Shown: positions 10,365 through 22,610, numbered from the stretch's first letter. The stretch is 64,000 nucleotides of DNA from Megaustenia siamemsis (GCA_032433765.1 JAVIAB010000046.1:58550500-58614499), one strand, 5' to 3'. Numbers and translations are program-made. Notes: generated by a model from the sequence alone, not told the origin.

Positions 10365-12262
10365 TCTCTGATATTTCTATTAACATGATATTTCTACTAA
10401 CATAACAATTTTACTAACATGATTTTCTACTAACATGACATTTCTGCCAGCATGATATTTCTACTACATGATTTTCTACTAACATGACATTTCTGCCAGC
10501 ATGATATTTCTACTACATGGTATCTCTACTAACATGATATTTCTACTAACATGATATTTCTACTAACATGATATTTCTACTAACATGATATTTCTACTAA
10601 CCTAACAATTTAACTAACATGATTTTCTACTAACATGACATTTCTGCCAGCTTGATATTTCTACTACCTGGTATCTCTATTAACATGATATTTCTACTAA
10701 CATGATATTTCTACTAACATGATATTTCTACAAATATGATATTTCTACTAACATGATATTTCTACTAACATGATATTTCTACTAACATAACAATTCTACT
10801 GACATGATTTTCTTCTAACATGACATTTCTGCCAGCATGATATTTCTACTACATGGTATCTCTATTAACATGATATTTCTACCAACATGATATTTCTACC
10901 AACATGATATTTCTACTAACATGATATTTCTACCAACATGATATTTCTACTAACATGATATTTCTACCAACATGATATTTCTACCAACATGATATTTCTA
11001 CCAACATGATATTTCTACCAACATGATATTTCTACCAACATGATATTTCTACCAACATGATATTTCTACTAACATGATATTTCTACTAACATGATATTTC
11101 TACCAACATGATATTTCTACTAACATGATATTTCTACCAACATGATATTTCTACCAACATGATATTTCTACTAACATGATATTTCTACTAACATGATATT
11201 TCTACCAACATGATATTTCTACCAACATGATATTTCTACCAACATGATATTTCTACCAACATGATATTTCTACTAACATGATATTTCTACCAACATGATA
11301 TTTCTACTAACATGATATTTCTACCAACATGATATTTCTACTAACCTGATATTTCTACTAACATGACATTTCTGCCAGCATGATATTTCTACTACATGGT
11401 ATCTCTATTAACATGATATTTCTACCAACATGATATTTCTACCAACATGATATTTCTACTAACATGATATTTCTACTAACATGATATTTCTACCAACATG
11501 ATATTTCTACCAACATGATATTTCTACCAACATGATATTTCTACCAACATGATATTTCTACCAACATGATATTTCTACCAACATGATATTTCTACCAACA
11601 TGATATTTCTACTAACATGATATTTCTACTAACATGATATTTCTACCAACATGATATTTCTACTAACATGATATTTCTACCAACATGATATTTCTACCAA
11701 CATGATATTTCTACTAACATGATATTTCTACTAACATGATATTTCTACCAACATGATATTTCTACCAACATGATATTTCTACCAACATGATATTTCTACC
11801 AACATGATATTTCTACTAACATGATATTTCTACCAACATGATATTTCTACTAACATGATATTTCTACCAACATGATATTTCTACTAACCTGATATTTCTA
11901 CCAACATGATATTTCTACTAACATAACAATTCTACCAACATGATATTTCTACTAACATGATATTTCTACCAACATGATATTTCTACTAACATGATATTTC
12001 TACCAACATGATATTTCTACCAACATGATATTTCTACCAACATGATATTTCTACTAACATGATATTTCTACTAACATAACAATTCTACTAACATGATTTT
12101 CTACTAACATGATATTTCTACCAACATGATATTTCTACCAACATGATATTTCTACTAACATGATATTTCTACTAACATAACAATTCTACTGACATGATTT
12201 TCTACTAACATGATATTTCTACCAACATATTTCTACCAACATGATATTTCTACTGACATGCT
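10365..12262. repeat. 17-bp minisatellite, about 110 copies, with higher-order structure
   Basis: The unit is AACATGATATTTCTACT with a common C/T variant (CTACC/CTACT). Rarer markers (CATGACATTTCTGCCAG, ACTACATGGTATCTCTATT, CTAACCTGAT) recur at a spacing of about 540 bp (10831 and 11374; 11341 and 11881), which shows a segmental duplication inside the array. The array continues after retrotransposon insertions at 13.74-13.76 and 17.82-18.27 kb. Confidence 0.95.
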
Positions 12263-13310
12263 ATTTTAATCTATCTATCAATCTTTCGAGCTGTAGTCCA
12301 CCTATAGGGCTAGACCCAGATGCTCTTTCCCTGTTTCTAAATTGTCTTTCTAGCAGTCTCATTCCTCGCAAAGATCTTTTATCAAATCTCGCCATTTATC
12401 TCTGTTCTGTGCAAGCATCCTGATCTCATTGAGGGAGCTGATTCCTGCTGCCTTTGCCTCCCTGATCAATGTTCTTCTCAGTGTTTTTCTGGGTCAGCCT
12501 CTTTACCTCTTACCTGTTGTTTCCCACATGAGGGCTTCCTTTGCTATTCAGTTATTATCTCTTCTCATCACATGTCCAACATATGACCATCGTCTTTTTC
12601 TTTATTACTGAAGATATTAGTGGTTGATTGGCGATTTCTCTAATTTCCTCGTTTGTTTTGAATTTGTTCCAAGCTATACTTAGACATTTATTTTCAAATG
12701 CGTTCAACTTTGTTTATATGTTTTTTTAAAATTGTTTTCCAGCTCTCACATGCATACATAAGGGTTGAAAGTATGTTTCATTTGAATAGTCTAAGTTTTG
12801 TGTTTGTGCTGATGAGTTTCGATTTCCACATCTTCTCAAGGCTTCTGAAAAACATTACTGTTTTAACGATTCCGATTCTAATTTATTTACTTGTATTCCC
12901 GTCCCGATGAATGTGACTTCCAGGATAGATAAAGTGATTGATCTCTTCACTGTTTTATTTTCCATGTATATTCTGTCATCTGTCGAAACCAAATTTTTCA
13001 TGACTTTAGTCTTTTCATGATTGATCTCAAGCCCTATTTTATTGGCAGTTGATGATAGTTCATTTGTGTTTTCTTGCATCATTTTTATGTGACTGCTGAT
13101 GTGGATTATGTCATCAGCAAAGTCAAGGTCCTCCAACTGGCCTCCATGTATCCATTTGATGTCTTTGTTACCAGTGCAGCATTTCTTCATTATGAAGTTC
13201 AAGGCAACTCCAAATAACAAGGGAGATAAAATACATCCTTGTTTAACACTAGTTTCTGTTGAAAAACTTTCACTCAGTCCTTCTTCCATATGACCTGCAC
13301 ATGTGTAACT
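12263..13310 (-). mobile_element. RTE-like LINE, (GATA)n-tail family, copy nested in the 17-bp array
   Basis: The minus strand has reverse transcriptase and C-terminal sequence of the same family as 23.7-24.8 kb. The piece 13289-12855 contains KQGCILSPLLFGV, DLDFADDIIHIS and KIGLEINHEKTKVM. After a frame break, motifs of the GHVMRR / GKRKRGRP type follow. The 3' tail is visible as AATCTATCTATC at 12268. FADD is the catalytic motif of the polymerase. Frame breaks and 5' truncation show it is inactive. Confidence 0.85.
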
Positions 13311-13736
13311 ATTTCTATCTATCTATTGACCTTTCGAGCCGTAACCGGCCCATAGGGCGTAGACCAAGATACACCTTCTCCTATATGAATTTTTGTTCTA
13401 GCAGTTTTCTTTTAAAGATATTTTATCAAATCTCGCCATCTGTCTCTGTTCTGTGCAAGCAGTTCTATCTCATTGAGGGAGCCGATTCCTGCTGCTCTTG
13501 CCTCTCTCATCAATGTTCTTCTCAGTGTCTCCCTGGGTCTTCCTCTTTTTCTTTTACCTGTTGTTTCCCATATGAGGGCTTGCTTTGCTATTCGATTATT
13601 ATATCTTCTCATCACATGTCCAACGTATGACCATCGTCTTTTCTTTATTACTGAAGATATTAGTGGTTGATTGGCGATTTCTCTAATTTCCTCGTTTGTT
13701 TTGAATTCGTTCCATTCTATACCAAGTATTTCTATT
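13311..13736 (-). mobile_element. Second RTE-like LINE copy, (GATA)n tail, 5'-truncated
   Basis: Directly beside the previous copy. It starts at its 3' tail (TCTATCTATCTATTGACC) and runs into a minus-strand open piece (13741-13412) with FKTNEEIREIANQP, KKRRWSYVGHVMRR and GKRKRGRPRETLRR. It ends abruptly where the 17-bp array resumes. Confidence 0.87.
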
Positions 13737-13951
13737 AACATGATATTTCTACCAACATGATCCCCATCAAGGCCAGCTCCTTGTCGTGGGGATGGGGCTT
13801 AACAGTCACCAGGGACTGAAAACCAAGACTGGCCAGGCCTTCCTACACCCGTGCAAGACCACAGTCTGCTCTAGCAATTTTAAGTGCTGAAGTCGGAGGC
13901 AACCAGCCAAAAGGCGCACTACAAAAATCAGGATGCCACGCACTCACGCCA

Positions 13952-15016
13952 ATGGGAAGCATGCCTATAACTGCAAATCGATATGGCACTCGCCCTGTGA
14001 TGGACACTCAGGCAGGTGCAGCGCCGGGCCCTCTGCCTCGAAAGGGCCCAACCTATATTACTGGATGTCCTTCTCAATCGCTCTGTGGAGTCAGGGGGCG
14101 AGAGAATAGAGTTACTGGCCAACCCAAAATAAGACCACTCAAAATAATGCACTGGAATGCTGAAGGCATCAACAGCAAAAGAGATGGGTACAGTAAAAAG
14201 ATAGAATTAGAAAATATCCTGCATGAAGAACAAGTAAGCATATGCTGTTTGCAGGAAACCCATCTAAACAACGACATAGCCTTGAAGATTAGGGGATACC
14301 AGTGCTACCGATCTGACAGGAAAAACAGACAAAAGGGCGGAATACTGACTCTTGTAAGGAACAACATTAATGCATGTCAGATTGAAGTGTATATGGATGG
14401 GGCGGAATATCAAATACTGCACCTCAGGACAGGAAATACAGACTTCCATCTACTAAACTACTACTGTCCGAGTGACCGCCCACTAGCACTAGACACAATT
14501 ACATTAAAAGAAAGAATAATTGTATGTGGAGACTTTAACAGCCATTCACAGAGCTGGGGCTATGAAGATATGGACAAGAGAGGTGAAGAACTTGAAAATT
14601 GGCAGGATGACAATGGGCTTATACTATTAAACCAGGCAACAGATCCACCAACATTCTATTCCAGATCATGGCATACCACATCTACACCAGACCTTGCTTT
14701 CCATTCACCAGACCTGGATTGGAATATCACACGTATTGTTGGGAAACAACTTGGAGGCAGCGACCACCGACCTGTCTTTTTAGTGGTGCAAAATGAGGCC
14801 GTCAGGGAGAGCAGCACTCTCTCCAGATGGAATTACAAAAAGGCAGACTGGAAAATGTATCAACATTACACCAGTGTACTGACTAAAGATCTAAATACAG
14901 ACAGAGACATCAACAAAATAGTTGATGAATTCAGTAGACTAATAATACAAGCTGCCAGTGAAACAATACCAGAGGGGCACGGAAACACTACAAACCATAC
15001 TGGAATAGTGAACTAG
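13952..15016 (+). pseudogene. LINE APE-type endonuclease domain ORF
   Basis: A 354-codon frame encodes an apurinic-endonuclease-like domain, which in such elements nicks target DNA to start reverse transcription. The expected catalytic landmarks are present in order: HWNAEGI (Asn, about residue 68), CCLQETHL (Glu), NYYCPSD, CGDFNSHSQ (Asp and Asn), STPDLAFH and GGSDHRPVF (Ser-Asp-His near residue 270). The first ~60 residues are GC-richer and unlike the rest, so the real start may be further on. The frame ends at a stop where a continuous polyprotein would be expected to go on into the RT. Confidence 0.85.
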
Positions 15017-15167
15017 AGCAACTGCACAATGACATGGAAACATCTCGAAAACAAGCAGAAAATAACCCTGCCAGGAACACCACAATAACTATCAGCATGC
15101 TAAAGCCAAATTTCAATGGGCTAAACTACAAGCCAGACGGAGAAGTTGGAAAGAGAAAACAGAGTAC

Positions 15168-16740
15168 ATGAATCTAGAACGAGACACAAGAAAAGTGTGG
15201 AAGCTTGTAAAACAGCTGAATGATGAGGGTACAGAAGGGAACACAAAAATTACACTGAAGAAGGATGGAAACATTCTAACAGGTAAACATGCAGCAAATC
15301 ACTTTGCAGACTCCTTTGCAAATGACAACAATATTGAAATTAGCCTAGAGAAACGTCAAGAGACCCGTCTAAAACAACAAAATGCAAGACAAGAAGAGAC
15401 TGCACATGAAGTCATGGAAATACCCATTACACAAGAGAGCTAGAGCTGGCAATATCCAAATTAAAAATGAAAAAGTCACCAGGTAGTGATGGAGTGTCTA
15501 ATGAAATGATTAAGAACTTGGGAACTGCAGCTAAAGCAAAACTACTGCAGATCTACAACATTTGCTGGATCACAGGTAAAGTGCCACAGGCATGGAGAGA
15601 AGCAATTATGATACCATTACTAAAGCCAGGAAAAGATGGTTCAATGACATCCAGCTATAGACCAATCAGCCTTACAAGCTGTTTGTGTAAAACAATGGAA
15701 CGTATAATCAATCTCAGACTGCAGTGGTACCTGGAAAGTGAAAATCTCCTTGTCCCACAACAAGCAGGCTTTAGACAGTGTTACTCTACCGAAGATCAGG
15801 CAACCTATCTTTCCCAGGAAATTGAGATGCGTTTCAAGAAAAGAAACTGGTACTAGCAGCATGGATAGACCTAAAGAAAGCATTTGATAAGGTATGGAAG
15901 GAAGGGCTTTTGAAGAAACTGAGAAATTATGGAGTAAATGGCAGGATGTACAAATGGGTCAAAGCATACCTGCATAACAGGAGAGCAGAGTGCAACTGGA
16001 TGGTCTTAAGAGTAAGAAGGTCTTACTGCGCCAGGGCGTTCCACAGGGAGGGGTACTATCTCCAACACTTTTCTGATCTACATCAATGACCTAGTTACTG
16101 AACTACCACATGGTATCAAAGTGGCAATGTATGCAGATGACTTGGTAATGTGGTGCACAGAGGAGTATGCAACAGTGGCCTCCAAATTGTTACAAAGAGC
16201 TATGAATGCACTGAATTCATGGACAAATAGATGGTGTATCAGCATCAATACAGACAAATGCAGTACTACACTTTTCACTCTTTCCCCAAAACAAAAAGCA
16301 GGAGCCATCTATATAAACAATGAGCCTGTGAAAGAAGACATACAGGCTACGTATCTCGGAGTTACATTTGATAACAAACTATCTTGGAAACAGCAGATAA
16401 ATAAGGCAACCCAAAAAGCAAGGAGAAAATGGCTATTCTAAGAAAGCTGTGTGGAACTACGTGGGGTGCGAGTGGGAAAATACTCAGTAAAGTTTACCAA
16501 CAGAGTATACGCCCACATTTAGAATATGGATCATCTGCATGGTGTTCAGCATCAAACACCACACTTCAAGAACTGGATAAAGTACAAAACCAGGCACTTA
16601 GGGTCATCACAGGAGCAATGAAATCAACACCAATATTAGAGATGGAGAAATTGTGGAGGATACCAGCACTGAGAGAACGGAGGGACACAAAGGTGCTGAT
16701 ACAGGCAGAAAATTTGCTTGCATGCCGAGACATCCAATGA
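15168..16740 (+). pseudogene. LINE reverse transcriptase region, broken into several frames
   Basis: Pieces in three frames together cover an RT: a linker (15168-15443); KSPGSDGVSNEMI, IPLLKPGKDG, SYRPISLTSCLCK and QQAGFRQ (15467-15856); DLKKAFDKVW and LLRQGVPQGGVLSPTLF around 15.87-16.07 kb; then MYADDLVMW, the catalytic motif (16121-16441); and IRPHLEYGSSAW (16429-16740). At least four frame changes and a stop at 15854 separate them. The domain copies RNA into DNA at the nicked target in active relatives; this copy cannot make it. Confidence 0.88.
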
Positions 16741-17777
16741 AGGACCGATTCCAAAATCTTGCATTGGGACGACTTAAGAGAAGCAGTTTTATCCACCAAG
16801 CCAAGCGTATTAGTAGACAAACACCAGACATGCCAAGAGCTGTTAACCCCCTACTGCCCATACCAGAACAGACTCCCTGGACAGAGGAATCTGGATTATC
16901 AGTTCAAATACGGACAGAAGTGAAAGGAATAGTTGATAAAGAGGAACAGAATAGTCTACAGCGAAAAACAATAACTCTCAGTTTCCTGGATGAAGAATAC
17001 CCACAAGACCTATGGATTCGTGTGTATACAGATGGATCAGCACAGAATGCAGTAAAAAATGGGGGAGCAGGTGCATATATAGAATACCCAAATAACACTA
17101 GGGATATGAATAAAATAGCAACAGGGAAATATTGTCACAATTATGATGCAGAAATACAAGCAATAAAGTTAGCAATAGAAAAACTGCTGAACATTAATCT
17201 TAGCCCGCAGCCTGTAGTGTTTTTGACAGATGCAAGATCAGTACTCCAGGCACTACAATCCAGAAAATTACCACATCTGCAGACCTTATTGACTGAACTC
17301 TGCAAGCACCACAGGGTTGCCCTGCAGTGGATCCCATCTCACTGTGGAATACCAGGAAATGAGAAAGCAGATCAGTTGGCAAAGGAAGGTTCAACAGGCA
17401 CACAACTAGATACACCTGTTACATACCATCATAAGAAACAGATAATCAAATCAATCAGAGGACCACAAGCCCCAAATCAGGATGCCTTTTATAATATGAA
17501 TAGATATGAACAAGTTATCATTATACGTCTCAGAACAGGACACAATCGACTCCATAGTCACATGTATACAAAATTCAAGATCGGCACCTCAACTACTTGT
17601 ACATGTGGACAGGCGCCCCAGACTGCTGAACACATACTTCAAGACTGCACTGAATATAGTAGACTGAGGAAAATCCATTGGCCCATAGATACAACACTAC
17701 AGACAAAACTATATGGGCCACTGCAAGAATTACAAAAGACAGTAACATTTATACAGGAAACGACATTGCAGATATAG
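16653..17777 (+). pseudogene. LINE RNase H domain with C-terminal Cys/His motif
   Basis: A frame of 374 codons contains an RNase H domain. The four acidic sites are visible: VYTDGSAQN, NYDAEIQAIKLA, FLTDARSVLQAL and GIPGNEKADQLAKEG, with WIPSHCG before the last. At its end lies CTCGQAPQTAEHILQDC, a Cys-Cys-His-Cys motif typical for I-group and related LINEs. The first residues overlap the end of the RT in another frame. In active elements RNase H removes the RNA template. The domain itself looks intact although the element is broken upstream. Confidence 0.88.
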
Positions 17778-17814
17778 ACAATGCTTCAGGCGAACGAAAG
17801 ATAGATAGATAGAT

Positions 17815-18272
17815 ACCAACATGATATTTCTACAAACATAATATTTCTACTAACAAGATCTTTCTACTAACATCATATTTCTACTAACATGACATTTCTA
17901 CCAACATGATATTTCTACTAACATGATATTTCTACTAACAAGATCTTTCTACTAACATCATATTTCTACTAACATGACATTTCTACCAACATGATATTTC
18001 TACTAACATGATATTTCTACCAACATGATATTTCTACCAACATAATATTTCTACCAACAAGATCTTTCTACTAACATCATATTTCTACTAACATGACATT
18101 TCTACCAACATGATATTTCTACTAACATGATATTTCTACCAATATGATATTTCTACCAACAAGATATTTCTACCAACATCATATTTCTGCCAACATGATA
18201 TTTCTACTAACAAGATATTTCTACCAACATGATATTCCTACCAACATATTTCCACCAACATGATATTTCTAT
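17815..18272. repeat. Continuation of the 17-bp minisatellite up to a collagen exon
   Basis: About 26 copies of AACATGATATTTCTACT, here with extra variants (AACAAGATCTTTCTACT, AACATCATATTTCTACT) that recur as a ~120-bp group of seven units. It ends about 10 bp from the donor of the exon at 18284-18382. Confidence 0.94.
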
Positions 18273-18283
18273 GCATTATTTAC

Positions 18284-18382
18284 CTTTGTTCCCTCAGGAC
18301 CAGGTGGGCCAGGGCTACCATTGTCTCCATCTTCTCCCGCGGGTCCAGGTGAACCCCTTGGCCCAGGATTGCCTCGCTCCCC
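18284..18382 (-). CDS. Collagen triple-helix exon, 99 bp
   Basis: Eleven triplets: GER GNP GPR GSP GPA GED, then GDN GSP GPP GPE GTK. The acceptor is TTCATTTCAG and the donor GTAAAT. It is phase 0 at both ends and of standard length. The 17-bp array with the nested I-group-like LINE begins only about 10 bp past the donor, so the intron opens almost directly into satellite DNA. The downstream intron is 9.2 kb. Confidence 0.92.
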
Positions 18383-18389
18383 CTGAAAT

Positions 18390-18905
18390 GAACACAAAAC
18401 TGTTTTCCTTTGTCTTCATAAAAGACAGTCCATTTATGTGGGCAGGTCAGCAACCCATTCAATCTTCAAAAATACAAAGTAGCCACATGGCTTTTGATAC
18501 GCAATTACAACAGACACCAAAGTATGGGACAGTAATATGTAATCTTTAAGGATGAATGAATAAGCAATTACAACAGAGGAGAGTATAGGTAGTGGGAGTG
18601 ATGTTTGCCCATGATTAACTGTTACATTTTGTTAAAAATTGTATTTTGAGGCAATGATTTTTACAATGGTATCATAATCTAGGGTTGAAGGATTTTCTCA
18701 GAGGCTCCACTTTCTTCTTGTTTAAGTCTAGAATTGACAGCTCATTCCAGATTCTCTTTGTCTTTCTTTTTCTCGTTCACCATTCAACGTCCTCAATGAT
18801 GGTTCTAAGACAGCACAAAATGACAAACATATAAGATTTTGTGTAAAATAACTAGGTTCTGCCAAATGTCTCACCCACAGCTAATTTATATTGGACAAGT
18901 CTGCC
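18390..18905. other. Intron sequence, nothing recognised
   Basis: Intron DNA upstream of the 99-bp exon. No exon, RNA gene or known repeat recognised. Confidence 0.4.
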
Positions 18906-18909
18906 ACAC

Positions 18910-20480
18910 ATAGGTCCTAGTCATGTAGTAAAGGTCACTAGATATGGAGTAAAGGTCACTAGTCATGGAGTAAAGGTCACTAGTCATGGAGTAAAGGTCA
19001 CTAGTCATGCAGTAAAAGTCACTAGTCATGGAGTAAAGGTCACTAGTCATGGAGTAAAGGTCACTAGTCATGGAGTAAAGGTCACTAGTCATGGAGTAAA
19101 GGTCACTAGTCATGGAGTAAAGGTCACTAGTCATGGAGTAAAGGTCACTAGTCATGGAGTAAAGGTCACTAGTCATGGAGTAAATGTTGCTAGTTATGGA
19201 GTAAAGGTCCCTAGTCATTGAGTAAAGGTCCCTAGTTATGGAGTAAAGGTCCCTATCATGGAGTAAAGGTCCCTAGTCATTGAGTAAAGGTCTCTAGTTA
19301 TGGAGTAAAGGTCTCTATCATGGAGTAAAGGTCCATAGCCATTTAGTAAAGGTCCCTAGTCATGGAGTAAAGGTCCCTATCATGGAGTAAAGGTCCTAGT
19401 CATGGAGTAAAGGTCCCTAGTCATTGAATAAAGGTCCCTAGTTATGGAGTATAGGTCTCTAGTCATGGAGTAAATGTCGCTAGTCATGGAGTAAAGGTCC
19501 CCAGTCATTGAATAAAGGTTGCTAGTCATGGAGTAAAAGTCCCTAGTCATGGAGTAAAGGTCCCTAGTCATTGAGTAAAGGTCCCTAGTCATGGAGTAAA
19601 TGTCGCTAGTCATAGAGTAAAGGTCCCTAGTCATTGAATAAAGGTCCCTAGTCATGGAGTAAAAGTCCCTAGTCATGGAGTAAATGTCGCTAGTTATGGA
19701 GTAAAAGTCCCTAGTCATGGAGTAAATGTCGCTAGTCATGGAGTAAAAGTACCTAGTCATGGAGTAAAAGTCCCTAGTCATGGAATAAATGTCGCTAGTC
19801 ATGGAGTAAAAGTCCCTAGTCATGGAATAAATGTCGCTAGTTATGGAGTAAAAGTCCCTAGTCATGGAATAAATGTCGCTAGTCATGGAGTAAAAGTCCC
19901 TAGTCATGGAATAAATGTCGCTAGTCATGGAGTAAAAGTCCTAGTCATGGAATAAATGTCGCTAGTTATGGAGTAAAAGTCCCTAGTCATGGAATAAATG
20001 TCGCTAGTTATGGAATAAAGGACCCTAGTCATGGAGTAAAAGTCCCTAGTCATGGAGTAAAGGTCCCTAGTCATGGAGTAAAGGTCCCTAGTCATTGAGT
20101 AAATGTCGCTAGTTATGGAGTAAAGGTCCCTAGTCATGGAGTAAAAGTCCCTAGTCATGGAGTAAATGTCGCTAGTCATGGAGTAAAGGTCCCTAGTCAT
20201 TGAGTAAATGTCGCTAGTTATGGAGTAAAGGTCCCTAGTCATGGAGTAAATGTCGCTAGTCATGGAGTAAAGGTCCCTAGTCATGGAGTAAATGTCGCTA
20301 GTTATGGAGTAAAGGTCCCTAGTCATGGAGTAAATGTCGCTAGTCATGGAGTAAAGGTCCCTAGTCATGGAGTAAATGTCGCTAGTCATGGAGTAAAGGT
20401 CCCTAGTCATTGAGTAAATATCGCTAGTTATGGAGTAAAGGTCGCGACTCATGTGGTAAAGGTCGCTAGTTATGGAATCT
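18910..20480. repeat. 21-bp minisatellite, about 74 copies
   Basis: The unit is AGTCATGGAGTAAAGGTCACT. Two unit types (GGTCACT/GGTCCCT and TGTCGCT) alternate over much of 19.5-20.4 kb, giving a 42-bp dimer. The minus-strand frames read SMTSDLY heptads because 21 is divisible by three; this is not a coiled-coil gene. Confidence 0.96.
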
Positions 20481-20599
20481 GTGCCAGATGCACATTCATC
20501 ACAATTACCTAATTGGAGCATGTGACACAGATGGTGTTTTGATCTATATATGATGATCAGAGCTGCAAAAAATATTATTATACGCTGATCAAACAACGT

Positions 20600-20930
20600 T
20601 GGTTTTGCTTGGCCTACTTATACTGTATGAAAGATGGCCGCATACCAAAAGATATACTTTATAGTCAACTAGCAGATGACAAAAGAACTAGGGCCGCCCA
20701 AAACTCTGATTTGTAGATGTGTGTAAACGTGACATGAAGACTCTGAACATAAATCCTGTTGCCTGGGAAGAAATAGCTGCAGACCGCAATCTATGGAAAC
20801 ACACTCTATTGCTCCAACTCAAACTTGAGGCAGACAGGTTCATAGAAAAACAGAATACACGGGGAAAGAAAAGAAAAATAATTTTTCCTAGTGGCACTGC
20901 AAAAACCATAGCCAACTATGACTGACAGAG
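20600..20930 (+). mobile_element. RTE-like LINE 3' end
   Basis: The plus strand encodes CKRDMKTLNINPVAWEEIAA and then DRNLWKHTLL, the typical C-terminal end of a widespread RTE-like polyprotein. The preceding GRPK-type region (GGGCCGCCCAAAACTC) is in another frame. Upstream parts are lacking. Confidence 0.75.
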
Positions 20931-21068
20931 GCTACTATAATCAACTATGACTGATGGAGACTTCTATAATCAACTATGACTGAAGGAGGCTACTATAATC
21001 AGCTATGACTGATGGAGACTACTATAATGAACTATGACTTACAGAAGCCACTATAATCAACTATGACT
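20920..21068. repeat. 29-bp tandem repeat, five copies
   Basis: Five imperfect copies of CAACTATGACTGATGGAGAC followed by TACTATAAT, directly after the LINE end (its last codons, NYD, are part of the first copy). Confidence 0.88.
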
Positions 21069-21353
21069 TATGGTTTGCTGCTACTGTGCTGTATCATGTT
21101 GTGCACTCTACAATCCAACTTCAGTTTGCATTTGTTTGGGACTGCTTCTCTAGCTTTGGTTTCACATTTTGAGTTACTTCTGTCAGGGCAATGTTTATTG
21201 CCATTGTCAAAATTGGATCTACCTTTACAAGCTCTTCTCATTCAACTATGTTCATGTCACATTCTGCCATGTCACATTCTGACACATCACATTCGCATTA
21301 AATTTAATAGTAAAAAAAAACTGGGTAAATGAAAAAGTAGCAGCACAACTCAC

Positions 21354-21506
21354 AGGGTAACCTTCTCTGCCGAGTGGACCTGTCTCCCCTGTTACTCCAG
21401 CACCTCCATCAACACCAGGCTCACCTGGGTTTCCTTGTGGACCTGGTGAGCCTTGGAATCCTGTAGGTCCACGTGGTCCACCTGATCCTGGCACACCTGT
21501 CTCTCC
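21354..21506 (-). CDS. Collagen triple-helix exon, 153 bp
   Basis: Seventeen perfect triplets, the longest helix exon here: [18 protein letters not shown], then [18 protein letters not shown], then [15 protein letters not shown]. The acceptor is ATGACAG and the donor GTGAGT; both ends are phase 0. Fibrillar collagens often have one 162-bp exon (three fused 54-bp units). 153 bp is that minus one triplet, or 54 + 99 or 108 + 45 after loss of an intron. The sequence around GFQ to GEP resembles the early helix of vertebrate fibrillar chains, but Gly-X-Y repeats make such matches unreliable, and the neighbouring exons do not support that register. Confidence 0.91.
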
Positions 21507-21536
21507 CTGTCATGGAAGACAAATCTGAGGTCATCT

Positions 21537-21910
21537 TTACAAGATGAAAATATTGATATTATTATGATAACAACACGTTATAAAACAACCTTGAGATGAG
21601 ATGAAAATATTGATATTATTATGATAACAACACGTTATAAAACAACCTTAAGATGAGATGAAAATATTGATATTCTTATGATAACAACACGTTATAAAGC
21701 AATCTTGACAAAATGAAAACGATATTTATATGGTAATAACATGTGATAAGGCAATCTTGACTTTATATAATATCAAGCAGTCAAAGAACAGAACAATTCA
21801 CTTGAACTAAGATTGACACTATGTCAAAGAGCAAGAATCGAGCAGTCAAAGAACAGAACAATTCACTTGAACTAAGATTGACACTATGTCAAAGAGCAAG
21901 AATCGAACAA
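21537..21910. repeat. Two short tandem repeats (about 59 bp x3, 65 bp x2)
   Basis: 21537-21760 has three copies of a unit around GAAAATATTGATATTATTATGATAACAACACGTTATAA. 21775-21907 has two identical copies of a 65-bp unit around GCAGTCAAAGAACAGAACAATTCACTTGAAC. Both lie in the 1.1-kb intron between the 108- and 153-bp exons. Confidence 0.9.
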
Positions 21911-22610
21911 TCAGAAGAATGGATAGCAACATGCTTCTATACAGGGAAGAATAGAGGTACGTGAAATATGATATTTTGAATTGAAAATTATCTGCCTTTG
22001 AATATTTGTACACATGTTTATAATAAATAATATATTCTTTCCTTCAGATATCATCAACAGATTGCTATTTTAATTTTTTTAAAACTATTTTCCTTTCCGG
22101 TGAAGTATCACATGTACTACATTTAATTATATTATTGTGTGAAATTATAAAATGAAAAAGACATGTGATGGAAGTTTTCTAAATTAAAAATTAATCTGGT
22201 CCAAAACTAAAGAAAACAAAGTCCAGATAGTCTGGAAAGAGTTAAATTGATTTTTGTAACAATTCCCTAGAGCTATTGGTCGTTAACTTTGTTCTTTCAT
22301 CTTTAATCTCCTTGTCATGTGTGTTATTTAGCCATTGAATCAGGCTAGTTCATGTTCTGCTACACCATCAATGTCACCATGACAGTAGTTCAGCCACCAA
22401 AACTGTCAGAGCATGCGCTGCTACAGCCTCTGTTGTGATTCTTTCCAAGAAAATGTTGACATCAGATCAACACTCGACTAACAAATCAACTAATTCAGCT
22501 CGGTGAAAGTAAACCAAAAAAATAATGTTTGAAAAGAAATGAAACAATTTAAAATGTAATGTAAACAAAAGTAAGAAAAAAGTAACAAAATACTGAGATA
22601 AAAGTGTCAC
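21910..22610. other. Intron sequence, nothing recognised
   Basis: AT-rich DNA with no coding exon or clear repeat. A weak internal similarity (CTACACCATCAATGTC / CTACAGCCTCTGTTGTG) was not pursued. Confidence 0.4.

Larger units (their letters stand above)
13761..17814 (+). mobile_element. I-group-like LINE (endonuclease + RT + RNase H), near full length, frameshifted
   Basis: This 4.05-kb element inserted into the 17-bp array: array copies resume in the same orientation after its (GATA)n tail (AGATAGATAGATAGATA). It begins with a GC-richer leader that can fold (CCCCATCAAGG ... GTCGTGGGGATGGGG). The order is APE-type endonuclease, reverse transcriptase, RNase H and a terminal Cys/His motif, as in I, Nimb and Ingi groups. 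No separate gag-like ORF1 is seen. Several frameshifts and stops between 15.0 and 16.74 kb inactivate it. The possible target-site duplication (ACCAACATGAT) cannot be told apart from the array unit. Confidence 0.9.

Noticed and set aside
18886..20596. Minus-strand heptad-like proteins (SMTSDLY repeats)
   Set aside because: Produced by the 21-bp minisatellite; they lie in an intron of the collagen gene and shift frame at indels.
21354..21506. Placing the 153-bp exon at the start of the triple helix from its likeness to vertebrate [10 protein letters not shown]
   Set aside because: Gly-X-Y sequences give chance matches, eight more helix exons lie upstream, and the last exon's partial likeness to mid-helix sequence is not consistent with it.
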